NCBI GenBank assembly: GCA_900548585.1
Contig: URLI01000002.1
Location: 19,913 to 83,912, forward strand
Direction of reading: 5' to 3'
Length of the DNA stretch: 64,000 bases
From: an uncultured Prevotella sp.
Lineage (GTDB): Bacteria > Bacteroidota > Bacteroidia > Bacteroidales > Bacteroidaceae
Positions 36,212 through 44,621 of this stretch are shown piece by piece; position 1 is the stretch's first letter; each line of letters opens with the position of its first letter. Made by a program: the position numbers and the translations under genes. Below the pieces are notes generated by a model. It made no database searches. It was not told the origin of the DNA and saw nothing but the letters and a program-made list of their open reading frames with translations.

Positions 36212-37968
36212 GAATATCAATAATAACCGTGACAAAGGAGGGCGGGAATATCGCCAAAATCCTGAAGGACACGCTTTCCGGAAACATCGACATCATCGGC
36301 CGCAACGACGTGGCACGCCTCTTTGCCGGCCGCGACGCATTCATTTTCATCGGCGCGATGGGCATCTGCGTGCGGACGATAGCGCCGCTGGTGGAGGACA
36401 AGCACAGCGACCCGGCGGTGATCTGCATCGACAGCACGGGGCGCAACGTCATATCGGTGCTGTCGGGACACGTAGGCGGAGGAAACCGCCTCGCACGCGA
36501 GGTGGCTGCGGCAATAGGGGCGATGCCGGTGATAACCACACAGAGCGACAACCAGGGACTGTGGCCTCTCGACACCATTGCGGGCGACTTCGGGTGGACT
36601 GCCGTTGCAGAAAACGACATGAACGGCATCATCTCTGCCTTCGTGGGCAAACGTCCCACGGCACTATGGCTCGAGACGCGCGACCGAGGCACTGACTACA
36701 TGGAGGATACGCTGCCCGCACACGTCACAATGGTGAGAAGCGGCGAGGAACTGTCGCAGGGCAACTTCGCGCTTTGCATCATCGTGTCGCCGTTCCGCCG
36801 CGACATTCCCAAGGGCATGATGTGCCTGCGCTTCGTTCCAAGGACGGTGGCAGTGGGCATCGGCCTCGCGCACGAGGCTGAGCCGGCAGAGGATATTATA
36901 AGCGACATCAACGCGCTGATTGCCAGCAACGGCATAATGAGGGAGGCTTGCCGCTTTGCCACGATAGACCTGAAGAGCAACGAGCCAGTGGTAAGGCGGA
37001 TGATGGCCGACGGTGACGGCTTCACGTTCTTCACCGCGTCGCAACTGGCGGAAATCAACGTCCCGACACCGAGTGACGTCGTGGCGAGACACGTCGGCAC
37101 GCCAAGCGTGAGCGAGGCGGCGGCACTGCTGCTGGCAGGCGGCGGCGAGATGCTGATGAAGAAACAGAAAGGCGGGAAGTTCACCGTCGCCGCAGCGATT
37201 GACCGCACATGCCTGCGGCGCGGACATATAGAGATTGTCGGGGCCGGCCCCGGCGACCCAGACCTCGTCTCCGTACGCGGGAGGAGGATGCTGGAGCGTG
37301 CCGACCTGATACTTTATGCCGGTTCGCTCGTGCCAAGGGAACTTACACTGTGCGCCAAGGACGGGTCAACGGTGCGCTCGTCGGCAGACATGAACCTAGG
37401 CGAGCAATGCGCGCTGATGAAAGAGTTCTACGACCGTGGGGCGTTCATCGTGCGCCTGCACACCGGCGACCCGTGCATCTTCGGGGCCATACAGGAACAG
37501 ATGGCGTTCTTCGATGAACACGGAATGAGTTACCACATCACGCCGGGAATATCGTCGTTCCTCGCCGCTGCGGCGGAACTGCGGTCACAATTCACCATAC
37601 CGGAACGCTGCCAGACGATAATCCTGACACGCGGAGAGGGACGCACGCCGATGCCGGAGCGCGAGAAACTGCACCTGCTGGCACGCTCGCAGAGCACGAT
37701 GTGCATCTTCCTTAGCGCGTCGATTGTGGATGACGTGCAGGCGCAGCTGCTCACCGAATACCCTGAGGACACGCCCGTGGCGGCATGTTACCACCTCACA
37801 TGGAAAGACCAGGCGATATACCGTGGAAAACTGAAAGACCTGGCGGATATGGTAAAGGGACACGACCTTACGCTGACAACGATGATCGTGGTGGGCGAAG
37901 CGATAGACAACCGCTCGAACACGTCACGGCTGTACGACAAGGGGTTCAGCCACTTGTTCCGTAAATGA
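36208..37968 (+). CDS. cbiG: fused CbiG hydrolase / precorrin-4 C11-methyltransferase (CbiF)
   Basis: 586 residues. Residues about 1-330 are CbiG, which opens the delta-lactone of cobalt-precorrin-5A and releases acetaldehyde. It shows FIGAMGICVRTIAPLVEDK, VLSGHVGGGN and the C-terminal CbiG_C block VAVGIGLAHEAE. Residues about 338-586 are CbiF/CobM (IEIVGAGPGDPDLVSVRG; VRLHTGDPCIFGAIQEQ; TPGISSFLAAAAEL), which methylates C11 immediately before the CbiG step. CbiG is found only in the anaerobic, early-cobalt route. It overlaps cobL by 4 nt. Confidence 0.95.
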   Translation: MRISIITVTKEGGNIAKILKDTLSGNIDIIGRNDVARLFAGRDAFIFIGAMGICVRTIAPLVEDKHSDPAVICIDSTGRNVISVLSGHVGGGNRLAREVAAAIGAMPVITTQSDNQGLWPLDTIAGDFGWTAVAENDMNGIISAFVGKRPTALWLETRDRGTDYMEDTLPAHVTMVRSGEELSQGNFALCIIVSPFRRDIPKGMMCLRFVPRTVAVGIGLAHEAEPAEDIISDINALIASNGIMREACRFATIDLKSNEPVVRRMMADGDGFTFFTASQLAEINVPTPSDVVARHVGTPSVSEAAALLLAGGGEMLMKKQKGGKFTVAAAIDRTCLRRGHIEIVGAGPGDPDLVSVRGRRMLERADLILYAGSLVPRELTLCAKDGSTVRSSADMNLGEQCALMKEFYDRGAFIVRLHTGDPCIFGAIQEQMAFFDEHGMSYHITPGISSFLAAAAELRSQFTIPERCQTIILTRGEGRTPMPEREKLHLLARSQSTMCIFLSASIVDDVQAQLLTEYPEDTPVAACYHLTWKDQAIYRGKLKDLADMVKGHDLTLTTMIVVGEAIDNRSNTSRLYDKGFSHLFRK

Positions 37969-38005
37969 TGGTCTACTGACCACGAAAAACCACTAAGCGC
38001 GCAGT

Positions 38006-39817
38006 ATGATACTACTATTCGGTGGCACGACAGAAGGACGGAAGGCAGCCGCAGCACTCGAGGAGGCGGGCAAGACTTTCTACTATTCCACACGTGGAAG
38101 CGGGCAGGAGATTGAACTCGTGCATGGCATACGCACCACGGGAGGGATGGACTCTGACACCATTGCCGGCTTCTGCCGAGAGAAAGGCATAGCACTGCTC
38201 ATTGACGCGGCGCACCCCTTTGCCGAAAAACTGCACGGAAACATCGTGGAGGCGGCACGGAGGATGAGCCTGCCCGTAATAAGATACGAACGGAAATATC
38301 CGCCGCGCGACGGCGAATTGGTGTGGTGCCGCGACTTCGACGATGCCGTGAGACAGATGGAGAAACGTGGCATAGGGCGACTTCTCGCGCTGACCGGGGT
38401 GCAGACAATAGGCAGCCTCAAGCCTTTCTGGCAGCGGCATCACACCTGGTTCCGCATCCTTCGCCGCGACTCATCGGTGGAGTTGGCGCGGAGGAATGGC
38501 TTCCCGAAAGAGAGCCTTACGTTCTACGACGACGAGCCGACTGCCGCGACGATAGGCCGGCTGCGCCCTGATGCAATCATAACCAAGGAGAGCGGCGAGA
38601 GCGGAGGCTTCTCAGGGAAGGTGGAGGCGGCACGCAAAGCAGGCATAGCCATATTCGTGGTGCAGCGACCGGTGACTGATGCCTCGGGAGTGAACCTCAT
38701 CAAGGTGAACGGGCCGCATGGCCTGCGGCTGGAAACGCAGGAGATACTGCCCGGCTTCTACGAACTGAAAACCGGCATAACCACCGGGACGTGCGCAACG
38801 GCGGCGGCCGTGGCGGCACTGACAAGACAGGAGATGGTGACTGTGCGCATCCCGGACGGCGAGGACATCAACGTGCGCATCGCCGCATTGGGAGAGAACT
38901 CCGCAACCGTCACCAAGACCGCCGGCGACGACCCGGACATAACCGACGGCCTCGACATAGTGGCGACGGTGGAAATGTTCAGCACGGGTGAGAAACACGC
39001 AGGAGGCCTTGCCAGCGCGCCGAACCAGTCAATCGAGATACTGGGCGGCGAAGGCGTGGGAAGGGTCACGTTGCCGGGGCTCGGCCTGCCCATCGGAAGC
39101 GCGGCGATAAACGAGACACCGCAGCGAATGATACGCCAGAACATACTGCCGCTGCTGCCAAAGGGCGTGTCGGCAAGGGTAACGGTCAGTGTCCCACAGG
39201 GACGCGAGACAGGCGCGCGGACGTTCAACCCACGCATCGGGGTGGTCGATGGGATAAGCATCATCGGCACGAGCGGCATCGTAAAGCCGTTCTCGTCGGA
39301 GGCATGGATCAACTCGATCCGCAAGGAGATGTCGGTGGGACTGCAGGCATCGCTCGCCGCAAATGCCACCACGGACATTCAGATAGTGATAAACAGCGGC
39401 GCGAGGAGCGAGAGGTTCATGCGGGGACTATACCCGGAACTGCCCGAACAGTCGTTCATACACTACGGCAACTTCATCGGCGAGACGATAAAGACAGCCA
39501 GCGAGCTGGGTGTCACGCGGCTGGCAATGGGAGTGATGATCGGCAAGGCGGTGAAACTCGCGGAGGGACGGCTCGACACGCACAGCCACAAGACGACAAT
39601 GAACATTGGCTTCGTGCAGGGCATGCTGGACGAGGCAGGGGTGCCGAAAGACATCAGCGGCATCAACATGGCACGCCAGCTGTGGTCGATACTGACACCG
39701 GAGGAGATGCAGAGGCTGGAGAAAACGATAATAAGACACTGCCACGAGCACTGCGACCCACTGCTGCCCGGCGGCAAGATAGACATAACATTAATATCCG
39801 AAACTGTAACGAAATGA
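38006..39817 (+). CDS. cbiD: fused precorrin-6A reductase (CbiJ) / C1-methyltransferase (CbiD)
   Basis: 603 residues. Residues about 1-248 are CbiJ/CobK: ILLFGGTTEGRKAA at the start, DAAHPFAEKLHGN, LLALTGVQTI and TKESGESGGF. Residues about 252-603 are CbiD (TGITTGTCATAAAVAAL; GDDPDITDGLDIVATVE; LPIGSAAINETPQRMI; FIHYGNFIGE), the C1 methyltransferase of the anaerobic pathway. The two steps, C1 methylation and ring reduction, are adjacent in the pathway. It starts 37 nt after cbiG-cbiF and overlaps btuF by 4 nt (ATGA). Confidence 0.95.
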   Translation: MILLFGGTTEGRKAAAALEEAGKTFYYSTRGSGQEIELVHGIRTTGGMDSDTIAGFCREKGIALLIDAAHPFAEKLHGNIVEAARRMSLPVIRYERKYPPRDGELVWCRDFDDAVRQMEKRGIGRLLALTGVQTIGSLKPFWQRHHTWFRILRRDSSVELARRNGFPKESLTFYDDEPTAATIGRLRPDAIITKESGESGGFSGKVEAARKAGIAIFVVQRPVTDASGVNLIKVNGPHGLRLETQEILPGFYELKTGITTGTCATAAAVAALTRQEMVTVRIPDGEDINVRIAALGENSATVTKTAGDDPDITDGLDIVATVEMFSTGEKHAGGLASAPNQSIEILGGEGVGRVTLPGLGLPIGSAAINETPQRMIRQNILPLLPKGVSARVTVSVPQGRETGARTFNPRIGVVDGISIIGTSGIVKPFSSEAWINSIRKEMSVGLQASLAANATTDIQIVINSGARSERFMRGLYPELPEQSFIHYGNFIGETIKTASELGVTRLAMGVMIGKAVKLAEGRLDTHSHKTTMNIGFVQGMLDEAGVPKDISGINMARQLWSILTPEEMQRLEKTIIRHCHEHCDPLLPGGKIDITLISETVTK

Positions 39818-40950
39818 AGAAATTAATCACCCTTGCATGTGCCGTCCTGTTGCTCGCGGCATGCAACAAAAACGCGGGCAACAACAGTGTCAAGGATGAG
39901 AATGCCAAGGACACAGCGAAAGTGACCGTGAAATATGCACACGGCTTCAGCGTGGAGAACCGCAAAGACTGCCGCCTGGTGGACATAAGGAGCCCACACG
40001 AAAACGACAGTGCCACGACATACCGCTTCGCACTCGTGCCGCGAGGGACGAAGCCGGACGGCGTTCCCGAAGGCTACACTGTGATAGAAACGCCCGTGAA
40101 GAGCATCATCTGCATGACGACGCAGCAACTCGGAGGGTTCATAAAGCTCGGCGCGCTCGATTTCGTGAAAGGCATGTCGAGCGTGAAGCGGCTTTCCGAC
40201 AAGGAGGTGAAACAGCGCGTCAAGGACGGGCGCATAGTGAAAATCGGCAAGGAGGGCAACTTCGACGACGAGATGATACTCGCCACGCAGCCCGACGCGA
40301 TACTCATATCGCTGTCAAAACGCGGAGGGTTCGACAAACTGCGCGACGCCGGGGTGCCGCTGATGCCGTACATGGGCTATGAGGAGGTGTCACCGCTGGC
40401 GCAGGCGGAATGGATAAAGTTCGTGGGGATGCTCACGGGGAAGACCGCCGAGGCGAACGCCATCTTCGGAGAGGTGGAACGCAACTACAAAGACGCCAAG
40501 GCGATGCTTCCGAAATATGAGAAAATGCCGGCGGTGCTGTACGGGAAGATGCACGGCGACAACTGGTATGCGATGGGTGGCAAGAGTTTCATCGCAACGT
40601 TGATAAACGATGCGGGAGGAATGTATTTCATGGGCGCGGACGACCGCACAGGGGGCGTGCTTCTCGACTTCGAGGAGGTTTACGCCAACGCCGGCAACGC
40701 CGACTTCTGGATAATACAGAACAAGGAAAAGGAAGTCTTTTCATACAAGTCGCTCGTTTCCGACGACCCGCGATATGCCGATTTCATTGCGTGCAGGAAC
40801 AGGAAGGTGGTGTGCTGCGACATGAGCCACACGCCACTCAACGAACTGTCGGCAATGGAGCCGGACATACTGCTTAAGGACTTCATCAAGGCATTCCACC
40901 CGGAATTGCTGAAAGACTACAAACCGAAATACTACAAACTGGCGGAATGA
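39814..40950 (+). CDS. ABC transporter substrate-binding lipoprotein (BtuF-like)
   Basis: 378 residues. Signal peptide with lipobox (LLLAAC, Cys17), then a helical-backbone periplasmic-binding fold of the BtuF/FhuD type: SIICMTTQQLGGFIKLGALDFVKGMSSVKR, ATQPDAILISLS, YGKMHGDNWYAMGGKSFIATLINDAGG and NADFWIIQNK. The gene directly follows the corrin-ring enzymes and overlaps the permease gene by 4 nt, so it most likely captures a corrinoid; iron or another metal chelate cannot be excluded. ATG 39814 is certain from the leader peptide; the open frame upstream is a shadow within cbiD. Confidence 0.9.
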   Translation: MKKLITLACAVLLLAACNKNAGNNSVKDENAKDTAKVTVKYAHGFSVENRKDCRLVDIRSPHENDSATTYRFALVPRGTKPDGVPEGYTVIETPVKSIICMTTQQLGGFIKLGALDFVKGMSSVKRLSDKEVKQRVKDGRIVKIGKEGNFDDEMILATQPDAILISLSKRGGFDKLRDAGVPLMPYMGYEEVSPLAQAEWIKFVGMLTGKTAEANAIFGEVERNYKDAKAMLPKYEKMPAVLYGKMHGDNWYAMGGKSFIATLINDAGGMYFMGADDRTGGVLLDFEEVYANAGNADFWIIQNKEKEVFSYKSLVSDDPRYADFIACRNRKVVCCDMSHTPLNELSAMEPDILLKDFIKAFHPELLKDYKPKYYKLAE

Positions 40951-41966
40951 GAAACAACAGCCTGCCCCACTTCGTGATGATGACACTCGTCATCGCCGCC
41001 CTGTTCTTCCTCAACCTGTCGGTGGGGACGATAAACATCCCCCTCGCCTCGCTGTGGGACATAATAACCGGAGGCAACGGAGAGCCGGTGGTGTGGCGGA
41101 ACATCATACTGAAGTCGCGGCTGCCGCAGGCTCTCACAGCCACGGTTGCCGGCGCGGGCCTTGCCATCAGCGGCCTGCAGATGCAGACGGTGTTCCACAA
41201 CCCGCTCGCCGGCCCGTCGGTGCTTGGCATCAGCAACGGCGCGTCGCTCGGCGTGGGCCTGATGGTGCTGGCGTCGGGCGGCATCGGCGGCGTGGCGATG
41301 AGCAGCCTCGGCATAGCAGGCAACGCGGCGTTGTCCATCGGGGCAATCGCTGGTTCGCTGTCCGTCATGTCGCTCATCGTCTATGTGGCGCAGCGCGTCA
41401 AGGGCAATGTGACGCTGCTCATCATCGGCGTGATGATCGGCTATGTCGCCACGGCAATCATCGGCGTGATGAAATATTTCGCCGCCGAGGAGGACATCAG
41501 GGCATACGTGGTGTGGGGGCTGGGCAGCTTCTCGCGCGTCTCGGCCGGGCAGGTGTGGCTCTTCGTCACAATCATGGCCGCCCTGATACCGCTGTCAATG
41601 CTCCTCGTCAAGACCATGAACCTGCTCATGCTGGGCGAGGACTACGCGCGCAACCTGGGTCTCAACATACGCCGCGCGCGCCTTCTGGTAATCGGCTGCA
41701 GCGGCATACTCGTGGCAATAGTCACCGCCTACTGCGGGCCAGTGATGTTCCTCGGGCTTGCCGTGCCACACCTGTGCCGAGCGATATGGCGCACCAGTGA
41801 CCACCGCGTGATGATGCCAGCCACCATGCTCACTGGGGCGGCGCTCGCCCTTGCGTGCTGCATCATCGCGCGTATGCCGGGCTTCGAGGGCGCACTGCCG
41901 ATAAACTCGGTCACTGCACTCGTCGGCGCGCCGATTGTGGCAATGGTGCTGTTCAAGCGCAAGTGA
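40947..41966 (+). CDS. FecCD/BtuC-type ABC transporter permease
   Basis: 339 residues with about ten transmembrane helices. Characteristic blocks are RLPQALTATVAGAGLAISGLQMQTVFHNPLAGPSVLGISNGASLG near the start, and GPVMFLGLAVPHLCRAIWRTSDHR, the coupling region for the ATPase, near residue 270. The C-terminus (INSVTALVGAPIVAMVLFKRK) looks complete. The ATPase (BtuD) gene that usually comes next is absent: 8 nt after the stop begins the 3' end of a tyrosine recombinase on the other strand. The ATPase must be elsewhere, or was displaced. Confidence 0.92.
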   Translation: MRNNSLPHFVMMTLVIAALFFLNLSVGTINIPLASLWDIITGGNGEPVVWRNIILKSRLPQALTATVAGAGLAISGLQMQTVFHNPLAGPSVLGISNGASLGVGLMVLASGGIGGVAMSSLGIAGNAALSIGAIAGSLSVMSLIVYVAQRVKGNVTLLIIGVMIGYVATAIIGVMKYFAAEEDIRAYVVWGLGSFSRVSAGQVWLFVTIMAALIPLSMLLVKTMNLLMLGEDYARNLGLNIRRARLLVIGCSGILVAIVTAYCGPVMFLGLAVPHLCRAIWRTSDHRVMMPATMLTGAALALACCIIARMPGFEGALPINSVTALVGAPIVAMVLFKRK

Positions 41967-41974
41967 CAGTAACA

Positions 41975-42895
41975 TCAGTCCATGCCGACAAACTTGTTCA
42001 TTTTCTGTATGCAGCGCTTCTTCTGATCTATGTTTGGATGTACATAGAGATTTAGAGTCGTTGAAACGTTGGAATGCCCAAGTATGGCACTCACCGTTTT
42101 ATAGTCGCAATGACTTTCGATGCACCTCGTGGCAAACGTGTGGCGCAGTCCGTGAAAAACGATGCGCGGTATTCCCAGCCGCTGCAACAGCCGATAGAAA
42201 TAGTCCCTGTAGGCGCGTGGTTCGGTCGATGTCTCCGCCCTCCCCACGACAAAAGGCGTGTCGGATGCCCTTTTCAGTTCTCGCAATACTGCATGCAGTG
42301 GTTTTGACACGGGAATTTCCCTAAAGGAGTTCTGGGTCTTCGGTTTCGAGAATACCTTTTCGGTCGCCCGCATGTCGCTATTGTATACTCGCCCCACTGT
42401 GCGCCTCACCGTGATGACGCGTTGGATGAGGTCAACGTCCTTCCATTGCAATGCGCAGACCTCGCCAATCCGCATGCCAGTACAGATGGCAATGAGTATT
42501 CCGACATTCCTATGGCTCGGGTTCTCTGTGAGATGCCGCATCAACTTCCTTTGTTGGCTCATAGAAAGTGTTTGCAGGTGACGTTCGCTTGCATCCGACG
42601 GGTATGTCAGCATCCATTCGTCCCTGCGAAACAGTTTTTTCCCAGCCCCAAACTTTACCACTGCCTTTAGGGTAGCTACGATGTCTCGTATCGTCTTTCT
42701 CGCAAGGCCTTTTTCCGTTTGCGAAATGATGAATTGCTGGACATCCCCCTCACTGATTTCTGTTGCCGTGCCGAAGTAAGGCAGCAAATAATGCCGTATG
42801 ATCAACCGGTAGGCACACATGGTGGAATGCTTGACGAGGGGTCGTTTCATGTCGCTCCACATCTGCGACAGTTCTTTAAATGTGGTCTGTTTCAT
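41975..42895 (-). CDS. tyrosine recombinase linked to the methyltransferase cassette cluster
   Basis: 306 residues. An N-terminal SAM-like core-binding domain (about 3-95) is followed by a catalytic domain with the full set: Arg142 (TGMRIGEV), Lys186 (KPKTQNS), His248 and Arg251 (HGLRHTFAT), His274 (LGHSNV) and the nucleophile Tyr284 (NLYVH). It differs from the XerD at 27337, so it is an accessory enzyme. It is the last gene of the minus-strand unit methyltransferase, cassettes, DUF262-HNH, recombinase. I infer that it inverts the cassettes at 44158-44752, as shufflon recombinases do. It could instead be the integrase of the island. Starts at 42895 or 42901 are both possible. Confidence 0.9.
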   Translation of the reverse strand: MKQTTFKELSQMWSDMKRPLVKHSTMCAYRLIIRHYLLPYFGTATEISEGDVQQFIISQTEKGLARKTIRDIVATLKAVVKFGAGKKLFRRDEWMLTYPSDASERHLQTLSMSQQRKLMRHLTENPSHRNVGILIAICTGMRIGEVCALQWKDVDLIQRVITVRRTVGRVYNSDMRATEKVFSKPKTQNSFREIPVSKPLHAVLRELKRASDTPFVVGRAETSTEPRAYRDYFYRLLQRLGIPRIVFHGLRHTFATRCIESHCDYKTVSAILGHSNVSTTLNLYVHPNIDQKKRCIQKMNKFVGMD

Positions 42896-42954
42896 GTACA
42901 TATTTATTATATGGATAGTATTACAATCAAATATGCACATAAAAAAACACCGTG

Positions 42955-44127
42955 CTACCTGTTTCCCTTTGCCCGGTTATGGGTCTTGCAGAGCATCTCG
43001 CAGTTTTCGATGGTGGTTGCCCCGCCTTTGCTCCATGCCGTTACATGGTCGGCATCCATTTCGTTTGCTTTGTAGATGCGCGTCTTGTTGGAATTGTTCC
43101 CCAGCGCGCACAGCGGGCAGTTGGAGATTCCCCGCTCCCTGGCCGCTGCCGTCTGCCGCTCATACGCCGCCCTCTTTGTCGACTCCTCAAAGACGCGGAT
43201 GTCGAGCAACTTGTGGTCCCGCTCACCCCCAAGCACATACTCATAAATGTTTCGCGGACACCTTACGGCCATGTCTCCTTGCAATGATGCAACCCTTTCC
43301 GCCGTGTACTCTGTGCTGTACGGCGTGTTGTGGTAAGTCTCGTATAGCCGTCCCCACTCCAGTCCGCACATGTTCCTCTCAACCATGGCAAAGGTTGCCG
43401 ACACCCAGTCTATCACTGAGCGGAAATAACCCTCAAGTTCCCCAATGCCATCGTCCTGCCTGTGCTTGCTCATGTAGGCATCAACGGTGACACCCTTGCT
43501 GCTGCACACCCATTCCAGAGCCGTGGAAAGGAAGTCCTGGCGCTTCACATCCCCTTTCACATAGCACGCCCACTTCTGCATCTCGGAATTTCGCGAATTG
43601 CTGAAAACCGCCTTTGCGCGGTTGACGAACTTGCCAGAGTATATGGCGTTGCGCAGTTCCTGTTCGTTGAGCGGGATTCCCGCTATGTTGATTGTCTTGA
43701 ACCATTCCTTAATCTCCCTCTCTTCCCCCTTGCACTCGTAAATCAGCAGTGGGGATCTAGTGATGCGTTGCCGCTCATCTTCTGGCAGTCCGGAGAAATA
43801 CTGCATGTTGCCGTTCTCGTCTTTTATTGCAAACTTGCCCGTAACGAAGCGGCCGATGGAAGTGATGCGTTGCTGTCCGTCCAATACTTCATAGCGCTTG
43901 TCATCCGTCACGTTGAAGTAAATCAAGCCTATAGGATAGCCACGCAGCAGCGACTCTATGACCGCCACGTCCTTCTTTCCATCATTATATATGTAGTGCC
44001 GCTGATATTCAGGCTGTATCGTCAAGCGGCCGTCAAGTCCGAAGAGTCCCTTACCCTCCAGTTCGTTGTAGGTAAACCCCTTGCAAATGTCTGCAACGGT
44101 CCATTCTGTATGTAATTTTGTTTCCAT
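42955..44127 (-). CDS. DUF262-HNH endonuclease, restriction-like partner
   Basis: 390 residues. The N-terminal DUF262 (GmrSD-like, ParB-related) domain has [11 protein letters not shown] (38-48) and the nucleotide-site motif DGQQR (83-87). The C-terminus is an HNH nuclease with zinc knuckles Cys337/Cys340 and Cys380/His383, the active DADH (His361) and NxxxLCxxHN. DUF262-HNH proteins act in DNA restriction and phage defence, some against modified DNA. It lies between the methyltransferase cassettes and the recombinase on the same strand, with no promoter visible in front of it, so it is probably read through from the methyltransferase promoter. Whether it cuts unmethylated or methylated DNA cannot be told. 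Confidence 0.88.
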   Translation of the reverse strand: METKLHTEWTVADICKGFTYNELEGKGLFGLDGRLTIQPEYQRHYIYNDGKKDVAVIESLLRGYPIGLIYFNVTDDKRYEVLDGQQRITSIGRFVTGKFAIKDENGNMQYFSGLPEDERQRITRSPLLIYECKGEEREIKEWFKTINIAGIPLNEQELRNAIYSGKFVNRAKAVFSNSRNSEMQKWACYVKGDVKRQDFLSTALEWVCSSKGVTVDAYMSKHRQDDGIGELEGYFRSVIDWVSATFAMVERNMCGLEWGRLYETYHNTPYSTEYTAERVASLQGDMAVRCPRNIYEYVLGGERDHKLLDIRVFEESTKRAAYERQTAAARERGISNCPLCALGNNSNKTRIYKANEMDADHVTAWSKGGATTIENCEMLCKTHNRAKGNR

Positions 44128-44157
44128 TAGTGAGATTGTTTAATTGTTATTGATTTA

Positions 44158-44171
44158 TTTGAAATATTAGG
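44158..44171 (+). repeat. inversion core site A
   Basis: tttgaaatattagg. Codons read F-E-I-L-G into cassette 1. Inverted relative to site D in the methyltransferase gene. Its left flank (tatttgaaatattag) also reads like the end of another cassette (IYLKY, stop). Confidence 0.8.
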
Positions 44172-44274
44172 TCAAATGGCAAATACGTCTGTGAATAATT
44201 TTAATTTAGGATACCCGTTTGTTAATGGAGAAAGAAAATATGCCAGAATTCTAATCTGTTATTTGAAATATTAA
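44158..44274 (+). other. silent methyltransferase 3' cassette 1 (38 codons)
   Basis: From the core the frame reads FEILGQMANTSVNNFN and ends KYARILICYLKY before the stop. It has no promoter and no start of its own that makes a sensible protein. If joined at residue 322 of the methyltransferase it would give a 360-residue enzyme. The VNGERKYARILI end is the type of C-terminus expected for this methyltransferase family. Confidence 0.8.
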
Positions 44275-44275
44275 G
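44262..44275 (+). repeat. inversion core site B
   Basis: tttgaaatattaag. The same bases encode the last residues and stop of cassette 1 in one frame (ttg aaa tat taa) and F-E-I-L-S of cassette 2 in another. Confidence 0.8.
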
Positions 44276-44402
44276 TGCCAATGATTATATCATAGAAAAC
44301 AGGGCTCCAAAGAAGAAGCACGGCTTGATAAAAGACAAGGATGGCTCTATAAAAGGAAAGCCCACATATGCAAGAATTTTAATCCGTATATTGAAATATT
44401 AG
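44262..44402 (+). other. silent methyltransferase 3' cassette 2 (46 codons)
   Basis: The frame reads FEILSANDYIIENRAPKKKH and ends PTYARILIRILKY before TAG. It contains no ATG, so it cannot be an independent gene, yet it is fully open and protein-like. Joined to residues 1-322 it would give a 368-residue methyltransferase with a very basic tail. Confidence 0.8.
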
Positions 44403-44403
44403 G
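44390..44403 (+). repeat. inversion core site C
   Basis: attgaaatattagg. One base differs from site A at the left edge (Ile for Phe). It again overlaps the stop of the preceding cassette. Confidence 0.78.
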
Positions 44404-44617
44404 GATAACGAAAACATGGTTTGGAATGGCCTCCAAAATATATCCAGAGCAAATTCAAATTGACAGTCATGGTAAAAAAAACAGAGTAACGAAACTAAAT
44501 GATGGGGCTGTATTGCTTCATTATGAACTTCCTCAAAATGAGACGTACTATATTGTGGATGGCAAATATTACACCCAAGTTTATGCAAGAGTACTTGTTA
44601 TACATAATAAATTATAA
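44390..44617 (+). other. silent methyltransferase 3' cassette 3 (75 codons)
   Basis: The frame reads IEILGITKTWFGMASKIYPE, continues through VTKLNDGAVLLHYELP and YYIVDGKYYTQ, and ends VYARVLVIHNKL. The 63-codon frame from ATG 44426 is the part of this cassette that happens to start with Met and is not a separate gene. Joined at residue 322 the methyltransferase would be 397 residues. It ends inside a palindrome that it shares with the convergent methyltransferase stop. Confidence 0.8.
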
Positions 44618-44621
44618 TTTA
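44608..44621. repeat. 14-bp perfect palindrome at the meeting point of the two 3' ends
   Basis: taaattataattta. It contains both stop codons: the TAA of cassette 3 (44615-44617, plus) and the TAA of the methyltransferase (44612-44614, minus). Both tails therefore end in the same codons (aaa tta taa, Lys-Leu). Confidence 0.9.

Noticed and set aside
39304..39813. A long N-terminal extension of the BtuF-like gene
   Set aside because: It overlaps the CbiD coding sequence in another frame and has no protein character. The signal peptide starts at 39814.
44426..44617. A stand-alone 63-residue gene
   Set aside because: The open frame continues upstream through the recombination core at 44390 with similar composition. 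It is the 3' part of silent cassette 3, and the ATG is internal.
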